18,546 nucleotides of DNA. Source: Anaerolineales bacterium (lineage in GTDB: Bacteria; Chloroflexota; Anaerolineae; Promineifilales; Promineifilaceae). Both the position numbers and the translations under genes were made by a program. Under the pieces are notes generated by a model, which had not been told where the DNA came from, did not search any database, and was given only the letters and a program-made list of their open reading frames with translations. Of the stretch, positions 1 to 7,355 are shown piece by piece. The first letter of the stretch is position 1; every line of letters starts with the position of its first letter. The DNA is taken from contig JAGQGA010000014.1 of NCBI GenBank assembly GCA_020432595.1, positions 6,444 to 24,989 on the forward strand, in the 5' to 3' direction.

Positions 1-487
1 CTACCACACCCAGTGCCAATCCCCACACGCCGGGGTCTTGCAGGGAAATAGGCTCGTTGTTGGCGAACGCATTTTGCAGGATGACAACGGCCGTAAATAA
101 TGTCGTGCCTACCATTGCCCACATGATTTCCAGATGGACAAAAAATTGATTAAACAGACCAGACAGGTGGATGTAGAAAATTTCGTCCTGTGCAATGAGT
201 TGCAGCCACAGGATAACCGCGCCTACCAAGTAGATGGCGGCAAAGATAGTGCGGCGACGCAGAGGGACACCATTTTGATAACGTGGCACCCATGTCACCC
301 ACAACCAGTGCCAGCCACAGGCGGCCAGCACCATTCCCGCCAGCCATCCCTGCTCCTTGGCGGGCAAATCTTGGATAATGAGCATGGCGGGTGCAACCAG
401 CGTCAGGTAGAAAACGGCGGACCAAATCCAATTCCACCGTTCCCAGAAATCTGTTTGCACAGGTTGGATGGCTTTTGTTTCACTCAT
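1..487 (-). CDS. Polytopic membrane protein, N-terminal part (possible sensor kinase input domain); runs off the left edge
   Basis: An uninterrupted frame runs from an ATG at 487-485 to the window edge, giving about 162 residues. It begins MSETKAIQPVQTDFWERW and is strongly hydrophobic. I see membrane segments near residues 20-38, 47-66, 82-101 and 120-142, with a fifth starting at the edge. A short Arg-rich loop (RYQNGVPLRRR) sits between segments two and three. No catalytic motif is visible in this part. Because a LiaF-like protein lies just upstream in the same orientation, one reading is the multi-helix input domain of a LiaS/DesK-type histidine kinase, but no kinase motif is in the window and this is inference. 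An extended -10 element (504-512) sits directly before the start, and I see no Shine-Dalgarno sequence. That it is a real coding region is fairly sure; its function is open. Confidence 0.7.
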   Translation of the reverse strand, partial: MSETKAIQPVQTDFWERWNWIWSAVFYLTLVAPAMLIIQDLPAKEQGWLAGMVLAACGWHWLWVTWVPRYQNGVPLRRRTIFAAIYLVGAVILWLQLIAQDEIFYIHLSGLFNQFFVHLEIMWAMVGTTLFTAVVILQNAFANNEPISLQDPGVWGLALGVV

Positions 488-503
488 TGGTTAGCAGATG
501 GCG

Positions 504-512
504 ATTATAGCA
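504..512 (-). promoter_or_regulatory. Extended -10 promoter element before the left-edge membrane gene
   Basis: Read on the minus strand this is TGCTATAAT, a TGn extended -10 with a perfect TATAAT hexamer, ending 16 nt before the ATG at 487. No convincing -35 is seen at 16-18 nt, as that position falls inside the heptamer repeat. If it is used, the transcript would have a very short leader. Confidence 0.35.
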
Positions 513-513
513 T

Positions 514-568
514 AAACGGGAGATTGGAGATTAGAGATTGGTTGCCAGGAATCTCTAATCTCCCGTTT
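514..568. repeat. Family A heptamer inverted repeat (hairpin)
   Basis: On the plus strand the left arm (514-537) reads AAACGGGAGATT, then GGAGATT, then AGAGATT. The right arm (551-568) reads ATCTCTAATCTCCCGTTT. The arms pair over 18 bp if one GGAGATT unit is bulged out, with a short loop between. The element fills the gap between the LiaF-like gene and the left-edge membrane gene. Confidence 0.85.
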
Positions 569-579
569 CCAAGCAGCTA

Positions 580-948
580 TTAGCCCTGGTGTTGTTTGCT
601 TAGCAGCACGGCAATGCCGCCGAAGATAAAGAAGACGGGCCACAGCGTGCCCCAGTTGAGGTTGAACAAAAACACGGCCATCATGAGAACCATGAAGGCA
701 GCTCCGATGATGAGGCCACTGTTTAAACGGCCGTTTGCCCGATACTGCCCCCAAATAGCCGACACAAACCCGCCCAGCGGAATGAGCCAAAACAGCACCC
801 ACCAATTCTCAAACGCAAACCCCGTCACATTTCGCAGCAACAGCACGCCGCCTACCAAAATGAACACCGCCCCCATAACCCAATGATTTGCCGACCTTAC
901 TACGCTTTGCTTTTCCTGCTCTTTTAACTCAGACATATTTTCGTTCAT
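580..948 (-). CDS. LiaI/LiaF-like (DUF5668-type) membrane protein
   Basis: The product is 122 residues. After a charged N-terminus (about 20 residues) it has four hydrophobic segments: GAVFILVGGVLLLRN, a Trp-rich stretch ending in LIPLGGFVSAIW, GLIIGAAFMVLMMAVFLF and LWPVFFIFGGIAVLL. Paired helices with the pattern G-x2-L-L-L and W-x2-L-IPL-G are typical of the N-terminal membrane part of LiaF-type envelope-stress proteins. The soluble C-terminal LiaF domain is absent, so LiaI-like is also possible. I chose the ATG at 948-946 because AGGAG lies 7 nt upstream; a longer frame to 1113 has no such site and would add a non-hydrophobic, low-complexity N-terminus. The membrane gene downstream may be its sensor partner (inference). 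Confidence 0.7.
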   Translation of the reverse strand: MNENMSELKEQEKQSVVRSANHWVMGAVFILVGGVLLLRNVTGFAFENWWVLFWLIPLGGFVSAIWGQYRANGRLNSGLIIGAAFMVLMMAVFLFNLNWGTLWPVFFIFGGIAVLLSKQHQG

Positions 949-1098
949 CACGCTACTCCTTAAAAAATGGGATGCGGACGAACGCAGACAGACAAGGATT
1001 TGTAGTGTTGCTCGTACCGTTTCCCGGTTGTTAACTGTTTTTAGGATAGCAGATTGAAGAACGGCCGTAACCAATCGCCCGGTTGAATCTGAGTAGGC

Positions 1099-1126
1099 AA
1101 TGGGTGGATGCATTTACCCACCCGTT
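1099..1126. other. Short dyad downstream of the MaoC-like gene
   Basis: Arms AATGGGTGG (1099-1107) and CCACCCGTT (1118-1126) pair over 9 bp with one wobble or mismatch around a 10-nt loop, 13 nt past the stop of the MaoC-like gene. There is no T-tract, so intrinsic termination is doubtful. The rest of 949-1138 shows nothing I recognise. Confidence 0.3.
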
Positions 1127-1138
1127 AGCTGATGTGTA

Positions 1139-2020
1139 TCAACCAAACGGTTGATAGACCTCCCCCAGGGTGAATGCAATTTGGGCCGACATTGCCAGCT
1201 CCCCATGAGCGTTGCTGGCCCACGCTTCCCCATTGACCGTGCCGTGGATCGTAAACGGGTGCGGATTGAACAGCGGACTTACGCCGCGATAGCTAAAGGT
1301 GGCAATGTGTTTGTAGGGGAATTGGCGGTAAAACAGGTCGAGCAGGAGGGTGGCGGTGAGGGGGCCGTGGACGACTAAATCGGGGTAGCCTTCGTGCTGG
1401 CGGCAAAAATCGGCATCGTAGTGGATGCGATGGCTGTTGAAGGTGAGGGTGGAGTAGCGGAAGAGCATGACGGGGTTGGGGTGGTAGGTGGCGGAGAAGT
1501 CGCTGGTGATGGGGGCTGGCGGGGCGATAACGGCATCGCTACCCGTTGTGACCGGCTCCCGGTAGACGATGGTTTGTTCTTCGAGCAGGCGGCGTTCGTT
1601 GCCTACTGATAGCTCATGTTCAACGATGACGAAGCACAAACGGCCGTTTCTCCCCTCCTTTAGTGTAATCGTTTTAATCGTAGATCGCTTTGTTACCTGT
1701 TCACCCAGCCGCAGCGGTTGCCCAAACGTCAATTTGCCTCCCGCCCACATCCGGCGCGGCGGCTCCTCCGTGCCAAAATTGACGGGCGGCATAAAGCCCC
1801 CCAACTGCGGATGACCGTCTAGCCCCAAGCTGCCCCCCGGCACCGGTTCATGAAAATAGAGCCAGTGCCAGGCGGGGGGGAGTTCGTCCCCTGTTTGCAG
1901 GGTGGGTTCGCGGTTGAGGGTGGCTTGCATGAGGTTGGCGGTAACGGCCGTTAATTCCCCCTCCACCACCTGCTCCCGCCCCAGCCATTGATTAAGCGTG
2001 TTGATGTCAAACGATTCCAT
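1139..2020 (-). CDS. MaoC/FAS1-like acyl-CoA dehydratase (HTD2 / mesaconyl-C4-CoA hydratase type)
   Basis: The 293-residue product has the double hot-dog layout of the HTD2/FAS1-dehydratase family. The N-terminal half carries the substrate-side motif AWHWLYFHEPVPGGSLGLDG and the MWAGG turn. The C-terminal half (about 190-290) carries the hydratase signature FNSHRIHYD followed by YPDLVVHGPLTATLLLDL, with the His and Asp expected at the active site. Relatives dehydrate 3-hydroxyacyl thioesters or hydrate mesaconyl-C4-CoA in the 3-hydroxypropionate cycle of Chloroflexus. Nothing else from that cycle is nearby, so the substrate is left open. The start at 2020 lacks a clear Shine-Dalgarno sequence. 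Two AACGGCCGTT palindromes lie inside the gene, read as NGR (1639) and TAV (1943). Confidence 0.8.
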   Translation of the reverse strand: MESFDINTLNQWLGREQVVEGELTAVTANLMQATLNREPTLQTGDELPPAWHWLYFHEPVPGGSLGLDGHPQLGGFMPPVNFGTEEPPRRMWAGGKLTFGQPLRLGEQVTKRSTIKTITLKEGRNGRLCFVIVEHELSVGNERRLLEEQTIVYREPVTTGSDAVIAPPAPITSDFSATYHPNPVMLFRYSTLTFNSHRIHYDADFCRQHEGYPDLVVHGPLTATLLLDLFYRQFPYKHIATFSYRGVSPLFNPHPFTIHGTVNGEAWASNAHGELAMSAQIAFTLGEVYQPFG

Positions 2021-2159
2021 TTGTTTTTCGTAACTAGCTAGTACCGTAACTTTCTAAATTTGAGGGGTGAAAAGCCACGTTTTTAGCTGTTTTACCCCGC
2101 AAAATCATAAAGTCGAGGTACTAGGTCTAACGACCAGAAACCAGTTTATGACCCAAACA

Positions 2160-2241
2160 TGTCATTTCGACGAGTCTTCGAGGAGAAATCCCGCTCACTT
2201 GGCGATGTCAATGAGATTTCTCGGAGGACCTCGAAATGACA
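2160..2241. repeat. MITE/REP-like palindromic repeat
   Basis: The outer arms are a perfect 11-bp inverted repeat, TGTCATTTCGA (2160-2170) and TCGAAATGACA (2231-2241). Inner blocks containing AGAAATC and GATTTCT also pair, giving a long imperfect hairpin of 82 bp. It occupies the middle of the 233-bp gap 2021-2253. The remainder of that gap (2021-2159) shows only the short stretch CTAGCTAG and no ORF. Palindromes of this sort are commonly dispersed and non-autonomous. Confidence 0.7.
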
Positions 2242-2253
2242 CCTGTATAGTAG

Positions 2254-3042
2254 CTATTTTTCCATCCAACTATCCAACGCTTCCATACCCAAATGTAGCC
2301 AGCCACCCCACCGATCTAGGATTTGATCGCCATATTTTGCCCCAAAATAGGCCAAAATCAAATGCGCAATGTGGAAGGTGTACAGCGCGGGCAGGCAGTA
2401 GGGCGGCTCAATGCCACTCCACAGGCACAAAATGGGCAACCCGCTTGCGCCCTGGAACCAGCGGATGGCGGCTTCGGCAATGGAAATGATCTGTAGGAAG
2501 AAGCCGGCCGGGAACAGGAGGAAGGCAATGGGCACGTAGATAAATTGGGCGATGAGCAGAAAGTAGATTTTGAATGAATAAATGATGTAGCCGACGATGA
2601 GGTTACGCAAGGTGCGGCGAACAATGTTTTGGATAAGGTCAACGACAATGGCAACGAGGGGTGCGCCAAGAAAAAGCATGGCCCACAGCAGGGCGGGGCG
2701 GTTGAGCCGGCTGGGCAGTTCAAGGAGCCAGTTGAGGAGGAGGAAGATGAGCAAAACGGCCGTTATTAACCCCAGCCCACCCCCCATTTTAAACCCATAA
2801 TCGCGGACAATATCCCGAGTTTCCATCTGCGCCCAGCGGCTGCGGATGTCGAGGGGGGTCAGCAGTTGGAACATGCCCAGCAGGATTAGCCCCAGCGCGG
2901 CAAAGCCGTGGCGTTTGTTGGCTTGCAGGGTGGGGTAGTGGCGATAGTAGAGCCAGATTAGGCCGCCAAACAGGGTGAGTGAGAGGGTGAGGCAGAGGAG
3001 AAAAACGGCCGTTTTCCACCCATCACCCTTTTTTGAGATCAA
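2254..3042 (-). CDS. Integral membrane protein of unknown function
   Basis: About 262 residues if read from TTG at 3042. It has at least six hydrophobic segments, including TAVFLLCLTLSLTLFGGLIW, GFAALGLILLGMFQLL, LITAVLLIFLLLNWLL, ALLWAMLFLGAPLVAIVVDL and a long YIIYSF...GFFLQIISI stretch, and ends in a soluble tail (GGWLHLGMEALDSWMEK). No family motif is recognised. The open frame extends to an ATG at 3156, but those residues are an Arg/Cys-rich shadow of the overlapping YbaK gene, so the true start is probably TTG 3042 or GTG 3057, both inside the end of ybaK. The overlap of about 20 bp suggests translational coupling. Two AACGGCCGTT copies (2755 and 3004) are read as TAV. Confidence 0.65.
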   Translation of the reverse strand: MISKKGDGWKTAVFLLCLTLSLTLFGGLIWLYYRHYPTLQANKRHGFAALGLILLGMFQLLTPLDIRSRWAQMETRDIVRDYGFKMGGGLGLITAVLLIFLLLNWLLELPSRLNRPALLWAMLFLGAPLVAIVVDLIQNIVRRTLRNLIVGYIIYSFKIYFLLIAQFIYVPIAFLLFPAGFFLQIISIAEAAIRWFQGASGLPILCLWSGIEPPYCLPALYTFHIAHLILAYFGAKYGDQILDRWGGWLHLGMEALDSWMEK

Positions 3043-3499
3043 CGGCCGTTCCCCCACACACTCGCAGCAAATCGGCCGGCGCAACGGCAAACACCGCAAA
3101 CGGCGTCCCCGCCGCCGCCCACACCACCTCAAACCCCAGCAAATCCTCGTCCACAAAAATGGTCAGGGGCGTGGCGTGACCAAACGGCGGCACACCGCCG
3201 ATGCTAAACCCGGTTGCCGCCTTTACCGCGTCGGCACTGGCACGCTGCACCTGCTTGCGCCCCACGCCGCACAATGTCGCCAATTTGCGCTCGTCAAGTT
3301 GGTTCACCCCCGAAACCAGCACCATTGTCGCTGTGCCAGCCACTTCAAAACACAGACTTTTCACAATTTGGGCTACGGTGCAGCCAATCGCGTCGGCCGC
3401 TTCCTGCGCCGTGCGCGTCGTCTGGGCAAATTCCACAATATCCACAGCCAGCCCCAATTCACGGGCGGCATTTGCTACTTTTTCGGCAGAAGGGTGCAT
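3023..3499 (-). CDS. YbaK/EbsC-type aminoacyl-tRNA deacylase
   Basis: The 158-residue product covers the whole YbaK/ProX fold. The hallmarks are an N-terminal helix with HPSAEKVANAARELGL, the catalytic-lysine segment AQIVKSLCFEVAG (Lys about 47), the LVSGVNQLDERKLA stretch and the glycine loop FSIGGVPPFGH. This family hydrolyses mischarged tRNAs such as Cys- or Ala-tRNA(Pro); which one cannot be told here. The length matches stand-alone family members. Its 3' end overlaps the start of the membrane protein downstream. A family A repeat ends 4 nt before the ATG and no Shine-Dalgarno sequence is present. One palindrome (3041) encodes GTAVD near the C-terminus. Confidence 0.85.
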   Translation of the reverse strand: MHPSAEKVANAARELGLAVDIVEFAQTTRTAQEAADAIGCTVAQIVKSLCFEVAGTATMVLVSGVNQLDERKLATLCGVGRKQVQRASADAVKAATGFSIGGVPPFGHATPLTIFVDEDLLGFEVVWAAAGTPFAVFAVAPADLLRVCGGTAVDLKKG

Positions 3500-3502
3500 A
3501 AA

Positions 3503-3557
3503 AATTGGAGATTGGAGATTGGAGATTGTGCGCCATCACGAATCTCCAATCTCCAAT
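3503..3557. repeat. Family A heptamer inverted repeat (hairpin)
   Basis: The left arm has three tandem units, ATTGGAG repeated (3504-3527). The right arm has two and a half reverse-complement units, AATCTCCAATCTCCAATTA (3541-3559). The arms form a stem of about 17 bp. The element fills the cimA to ybaK gap, starting about 3 nt after the cimA stop and ending 4 nt before the ybaK ATG. Confidence 0.9.
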
Positions 3558-3559
3558 TA

Positions 3560-5113
3560 CTATGAACTTACAATGGCATATTCCATACTGTCGGCCAGCG
3601 CCCGCCAACTTGCCTCGATGATGTTGGGGCTGGCTCCAACCGTGCTCCAGGCGCGGGTGCCGCAGTGGGAATCAATGAGTACGCGGGTGGTGGCTCCGGT
3701 GGCGTGTTCACCGTCCAAAATACGCACTTTGTAATCAACTAGGCTCACGTCCCGTAGCTGCGGATAGATGTTGATCAGCGATTTACGCAAGGCCGCATCC
3801 AGCGCATTAACCGGGCCGTTGCCTTCGGCGGCGGTGTGCAGAATTTCGTCGCCCACCTTTACCTTCACCGTTGCTTCGGCAATGAGGCCGCGCCCGCGCC
3901 GCCGCTGCACCATCACCATAAAGTCCACTAGCTCAAACGGAGCGACGTAGTCGGGGTGGGTGCGGCGCAGCATTAGCTCCACCGACGCTTCCGCCCCTTC
4001 AAAGGTGAACCCCTGCGCCTCAAGCTGTTTGATTCTGTCTAGCACTTGTCGCAAATCGAGCCGCTGGGTGTCCAGCCCAAACTGTTCTGCTTTGTCTACC
4101 AAGTTGCCCCGACCAGACAGTTCGGAAACGACGCTGCGCTGCTGGTTGCCAACGGCCGTTGGTTCAATGTGTTGGTAGCTGAGCGGGTTACGCAGCATGG
4201 CCGCCACATGGACACCACCCTTGTGGGCAAAGGCACTGGCTCCCACATAAGGCGCGTGGTCGTCGTGGGCGAGGTTGGCAATTTCGGCCACATAGACCGA
4301 GAGGTCGGTGAGGGTGGCAAGCTGTTCGGCTGAAACGCAGTCACACTCCATTTTTAGCTGCAAACCAGGGATGACGGTGCAGAGGTTGGCATTGGCGACG
4401 CGCTCGCCGTAGCCGTTGATGGTGCCTTGGACGTGGATGGCCCCGGCGCGAACGGCCGTTAACGTATTCGCCACCCCACAGCCATTGTCATCATGCGTGT
4501 GAATGCCAATGGGCGTGCTGCCCAGGCTGGCGGCAACGATTGCGACAATCTCCTCCACCTCCCACGGCAGCGTGCCGCCGTTGGTGTCGCACAGCACTAC
4601 GCAATCGGCTCCCCGAATAGCGGCCGTTTTCACCGTTGCCAACGCATACTCTGGGTTGGCCTTGTAGCCATCAAAAAAATGCTCGGCATCATAGATAACT
4701 TCCTTGCCCTTTGCTTTTAAGTAGGCAACAGAGTCACCAATCATGGCTAAATTTTCTTCCATCGTCGTTTCTAATACATCAACGACGTGCAAATCCCAGC
4801 TTTTGCCAAAAACGGTGCAAACAGGTGTATTGGCATCCAGCAGTGCCTTGATATTGGTATCTTTTTCCGGCGGCGTGCCTTTGCGCCGCGTGGAGCCAAA
4901 GGCGGCAATTTTAGCGTGCTTTAGCCCCAGGTTGGGGGCGTGGTTAAAAAACTCCACATCCTTGGGGTTAGAACCCGGCCACCCCCCTTCAATGTAGTCA
5001 ATGCCAAATTCATCCAACCGCCGCGCAATCTTCAGCTTGTCATCCAGCGAATAAGAAATTCCCTCCCGCTGACTGCCGTCGCGGAGGGTGGTGTCATAGA
5101 GGAATACCTTCAT
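3560..5113 (-). CDS. cimA: (R)-citramalate synthase
   Basis: The 517-residue product condenses acetyl-CoA with pyruvate to citramalate, the entry to threonine-independent isoleucine synthesis. The N-terminal catalytic barrel (about 1-270) has the HMGL/LeuA signature YDTTLRDGSQREG and the metal-binding HTHDDNG. The segment IEGGWPGSNPKDVEFF is characteristic of CimA rather than LeuA. The C-terminal LeuA-type allosteric domain (about 390-517) has GNGPVNALDAALRKSL. Location directly after leuC and leuD fits, since isopropylmalate isomerase also acts on citramalate. The ATG is 4 nt from a family B repeat and has no Shine-Dalgarno sequence. Two AACGGCCGTT palindromes (4151 and 4451) are read as PTAVG and LTAVR. 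Feedback control by isoleucine is typical of the family but not shown here. Confidence 0.93.
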   Translation of the reverse strand: MKVFLYDTTLRDGSQREGISYSLDDKLKIARRLDEFGIDYIEGGWPGSNPKDVEFFNHAPNLGLKHAKIAAFGSTRRKGTPPEKDTNIKALLDANTPVCTVFGKSWDLHVVDVLETTMEENLAMIGDSVAYLKAKGKEVIYDAEHFFDGYKANPEYALATVKTAAIRGADCVVLCDTNGGTLPWEVEEIVAIVAASLGSTPIGIHTHDDNGCGVANTLTAVRAGAIHVQGTINGYGERVANANLCTVIPGLQLKMECDCVSAEQLATLTDLSVYVAEIANLAHDDHAPYVGASAFAHKGGVHVAAMLRNPLSYQHIEPTAVGNQQRSVVSELSGRGNLVDKAEQFGLDTQRLDLRQVLDRIKQLEAQGFTFEGAEASVELMLRRTHPDYVAPFELVDFMVMVQRRRGRGLIAEATVKVKVGDEILHTAAEGNGPVNALDAALRKSLINIYPQLRDVSLVDYKVRILDGEHATGATTRVLIDSHCGTRAWSTVGASPNIIEASWRALADSMEYAIVSS

Positions 5114-5116
5114 GTT

Positions 5117-5199
5117 GGTAATCGGTTGTCAGTAATCAGTAATCAGTGGTCAGTAATCAGTACAAACTGATTACCGATTACCGATTACCGATTACCGAT
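5117..5199. repeat. Family B heptamer inverted repeat (hairpin)
   Basis: The left arm (5117-5161) carries GTAATCG and several CAGTAAT units. The right arm (5165-5199) starts ACTGATTACC and continues as four tandem CGATTAC-phase heptamers. It fills the whole gap between the leuD stop and the cimA ATG. The unit length is 7 bp, as in family A, but the word differs. Confidence 0.9.
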
Positions 5200-5810
5200 C
5201 ACTCTCCCAATGTATTTACTCGCGCCGGATGTGCCGCCTCATACGCCAGCATCTTTTCTTCCTGCTTCAGCAAGTAGCCGAGCTGGTCAATGCCTTCGAG
5301 CATACAGGTTTTGCTAAAGCCATCAATGGGGAAGGAGACGGAACGGCCGTCTGGCAACTGCACCGTTTGGCTGGCAAGATCAACGGTAATCTTGGTCGTG
5401 GGGTCTTCTTCCACCAAACTTTGAATTTGCTTGTGGGTGTCTTCATCTACGATGACCGGCAGCAGCCCGTTTTTGAGTGAATTGTTGCGGAAGATGTCGG
5501 CAAAGGAGGTGGAAATCACCGCCTGAACGCCCCAATCCATTAAGGCCCAAGGGGCGTGTTCACGGCTGGAGCCGCAGCCAAAGTTGTCGCCCGCGATCAA
5601 AATCTTGGCTCCCTGCGATTCGGGCGCGTTTAGAATAAAGTTGGCGTTATCTGACCCATCTTCGTTATAGCGCCAGTCGGAAAACAGGTTTTGCCCCAGT
5701 CCCTTCTTGCTAATGGTTTTCAAAAACCGGGCGGGAATAATTTGGTCGGTATCAATGTTCTCCGTGGGAATGGAGACTAAGTGGCTGTTTAAGGTAGTAA
5801 ATGGTTCCAT
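5199..5810 (-). CDS. leuD: 3-isopropylmalate dehydratase small subunit
   Basis: The 203-residue product is full length for LeuD. It opens with the swivel-domain segment IPTENIDTDQIIPARFLK and carries the phosphate-binding motif AGDNFGCGSSREHAPWAL, followed by FADIFRNNSLKNGLLP. With LeuC it isomerises 2-isopropylmalate to 3-isopropylmalate, and by family knowledge also citramalate to 3-methylmalate. It lies between leuC and cimA on the same strand, 83 bp and 85 bp away, both gaps filled by family B repeats. The ATG at 5810 is preceded by an A-rich stretch without a Shine-Dalgarno site. A near-match palindrome (5342, last base changed) lies within. Confidence 0.96.
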   Translation of the reverse strand: MEPFTTLNSHLVSIPTENIDTDQIIPARFLKTISKKGLGQNLFSDWRYNEDGSDNANFILNAPESQGAKILIAGDNFGCGSSREHAPWALMDWGVQAVISTSFADIFRNNSLKNGLLPVIVDEDTHKQIQSLVEEDPTTKITVDLASQTVQLPDGRSVSFPIDGFSKTCMLEGIDQLGYLLKQEEKMLAYEAAHPARVNTLGE

Positions 5811-5819
5811 TTTTATTTG

Positions 5820-5896
5820 AAGTAATCAGTAATCGGTATTCAGTAATCAGTTGAGGGTTAACTGATTACCGGTTACTGATTACCGATTACTGTTTA
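5820..5896. repeat. Family B heptamer inverted repeat (hairpin)
   Basis: GTAATCAGTAATCGG and CAGTAATCAGTT on the left face ACTGATTACCGG, TTACTGATTACCG and ATTACTG on the right, with GAGGG in the loop. It spans the leuC to leuD gap; its right end runs into the leuC stop codon and its left end stops about 9 nt before the leuD ATG. Confidence 0.88.
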
Positions 5897-7303
5897 CTGA
5901 AAACTCCGTACATCAGTCACAACGCCCGTCACGGCCGACGCAGCGGCGGTGAGGGGGCTGGCAAGGAAAGTGCGACCGCCCTTGCCCTGGCGGCCTTCAA
6001 AGTTGCGGTTGCTGGTGCTGATGGCGTATTGGCCGGGCTGGAGCTGATCGCCGTTCATGGCGATGCACATGGAGCAGCCTGCTTCGCGCCAGTCGGCTCC
6101 CGCTTCTTTGAAGATTTGGTCAAGCCCTTCGGCTTCGGCCTGCTTTTTCACGTCTTGTGAACCGGGGACAACCATGACGCGGACGTTTTCGTTGACTTTG
6201 CGCCCGCGCATGAGGGCGGCAGCTTCGCGTAGGTCGGAGATGCGGGAGTTGGTGCAACTGCCAATGAATACCACGTCAAGCGGTTGACCGAGAAGCTGCC
6301 GACCGGGCTGCAAGTCCATGTAGTTGAGGGCTTTGATGAGGGTGTTGCGCTCGCTGATGTCGCCAATGCTCATGGGGTCGGGGATGATGTCGGCGATGCC
6401 CATGCCCATGCCGGGGTTGGTGCCGTAGGTGATCATGGGGGTGAGGGCACTGGCATCGAGGGTGATTTCTTTGTCGAACGTGGCCCCTTCGTCGCTGGCA
6501 AGGGTGCGCCAATAGGCGACGGCTTTGTCCCAGGCGGCTCCTTGCGGAGCAAGCTTGCGGCCGGCGATGTAGTTGATGGTGGTGTCGTCGGGGGCGACGA
6601 GGCCAGCGCGGGCGCCGCCTTCGATGCTCATGTTGCAGACAGTCATGCGCTCTTCCATGCTGAGGGCACGGATGGCATCGCCGCGATATTCAAAGACGTG
6701 GCCGGTGCCGCCGCCGATGCCGATGCGGGAGAGGAGGGCGAGGATGATGTCTTTGGCGGCGACGTTTGGGGATAAATGGCCGTTAACATTCACCGCATAC
6801 GTCTTCGGCTTCGTTTGCAGCAGCGTTTGTGTCGCCAGCACATGCTCCACCTCACTGGTGCCGATGCCAAAGGCCAACGCCCCAAACGCCCCATGCGTCG
6901 AGGTGTGGCTGTCGCCACAGACGATGGTCATGCCAGGCTGGGTGATGCCCAATTCCGGCCCGATGACGTGGACAATGCCCCGGTTGGGGCTGTCCATGCC
7001 GTGGAGCGGAATGCCAAATTCGCGGCAGTTTTCTTCCAGCGTGGCAATTTGCTTGGCGGCAATGGCATCGCTGATGGGAATATGCAGCGGGGTGGTGGGA
7101 ATGGAGTGATCCATGGTGGCGACGGTTTGCGACGGCCGTTTTACCTTTAGCCCCTTTTCCCGCAGCCCGGTGAAGGCTTGGGGGGAAGTCACTTCGTGGA
7201 TCAGGTGCAGGTCAATGTATAAAACGGTGGGACTGCCGGGTTCTTCGACCACCACGTGGCTGTCCCAAATCTTGTCGAAGGTGGTTCTGGGTTGGTTACT
7301 CAT
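5894..7303 (-). CDS. leuC: 3-isopropylmalate dehydratase large subunit
   Basis: The 469-residue product matches the bacterial LeuC length. The three [4Fe-4S] cysteines are visible: Cys350 in [15 protein letters not shown], and Cys410 and Cys413 in [14 protein letters not shown]. Other marks are the N-terminal [12 protein letters not shown], the MDHSIPT motif, [13 protein letters not shown] and the C-terminal [22 protein letters not shown]. It pairs with LeuD. The ATG at 7303 is well placed: AAGGAG (7309-7314) lies 5 nt upstream, the clearest Shine-Dalgarno in the left half of the pathway. No perfect AACGGCCGTT copy occurs in this gene, unlike most neighbours. Confidence 0.97.
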   Translation of the reverse strand: MSNQPRTTFDKIWDSHVVVEEPGSPTVLYIDLHLIHEVTSPQAFTGLREKGLKVKRPSQTVATMDHSIPTTPLHIPISDAIAAKQIATLEENCREFGIPLHGMDSPNRGIVHVIGPELGITQPGMTIVCGDSHTSTHGAFGALAFGIGTSEVEHVLATQTLLQTKPKTYAVNVNGHLSPNVAAKDIILALLSRIGIGGGTGHVFEYRGDAIRALSMEERMTVCNMSIEGGARAGLVAPDDTTINYIAGRKLAPQGAAWDKAVAYWRTLASDEGATFDKEITLDASALTPMITYGTNPGMGMGIADIIPDPMSIGDISERNTLIKALNYMDLQPGRQLLGQPLDVVFIGSCTNSRISDLREAAALMRGRKVNENVRVMVVPGSQDVKKQAEAEGLDQIFKEAGADWREAGCSMCIAMNGDQLQPGQYAISTSNRNFEGRQGKGGRTFLASPLTAAASAVTGVVTDVRSFQ

Positions 7304-7318
7304 AGTTGCTCCTTGAAT

Positions 7319-7350
7319 GAGAGATTGAGAGACTGAGAGATTAAGAGATT
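7319..7350. repeat. Family A heptamer half-repeat
   Basis: GAGAGATTGAGAGACTGAGA then GATTAAGAGATT is a run of degenerate family A units in one orientation only. No opposite arm is present, so no hairpin forms. It lies between the methyltransferase stop and the Shine-Dalgarno of leuC and looks like a decayed or single-arm copy. Confidence 0.65.
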
Positions 7351-7355
7351 TGTGT

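Noticed and set aside
949..1113. N-terminal extension of the LiaF-like gene to an ATG at 1113
   Set aside because: The extra residues are not hydrophobic, carry no motif and have no ribosome-binding site, whereas AGGAG stands 7 nt before the ATG at 948.
2254..3156. Full-length 300-residue reading of the membrane protein from ATG 3156
   Set aside because: The first 33 or so residues are Arg/Cys-rich and coincide with the well-supported YbaK frame, so a start at 3042 or 3057 is more likely.
5117..5199. Tandem heptamers considered as a CRISPR array
   Set aside because: Units are 7 bp without spacers and form paired arms; there are no 25-40 bp repeats or cas genes.
6284..6775. Plus-strand open frame of 163 codons rich in Gly, Ala, Val and Asp
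   Set aside because: It lies opposite leuC and its composition is what the complement of that gene's codon bias produces. No start signal or domain supports it.
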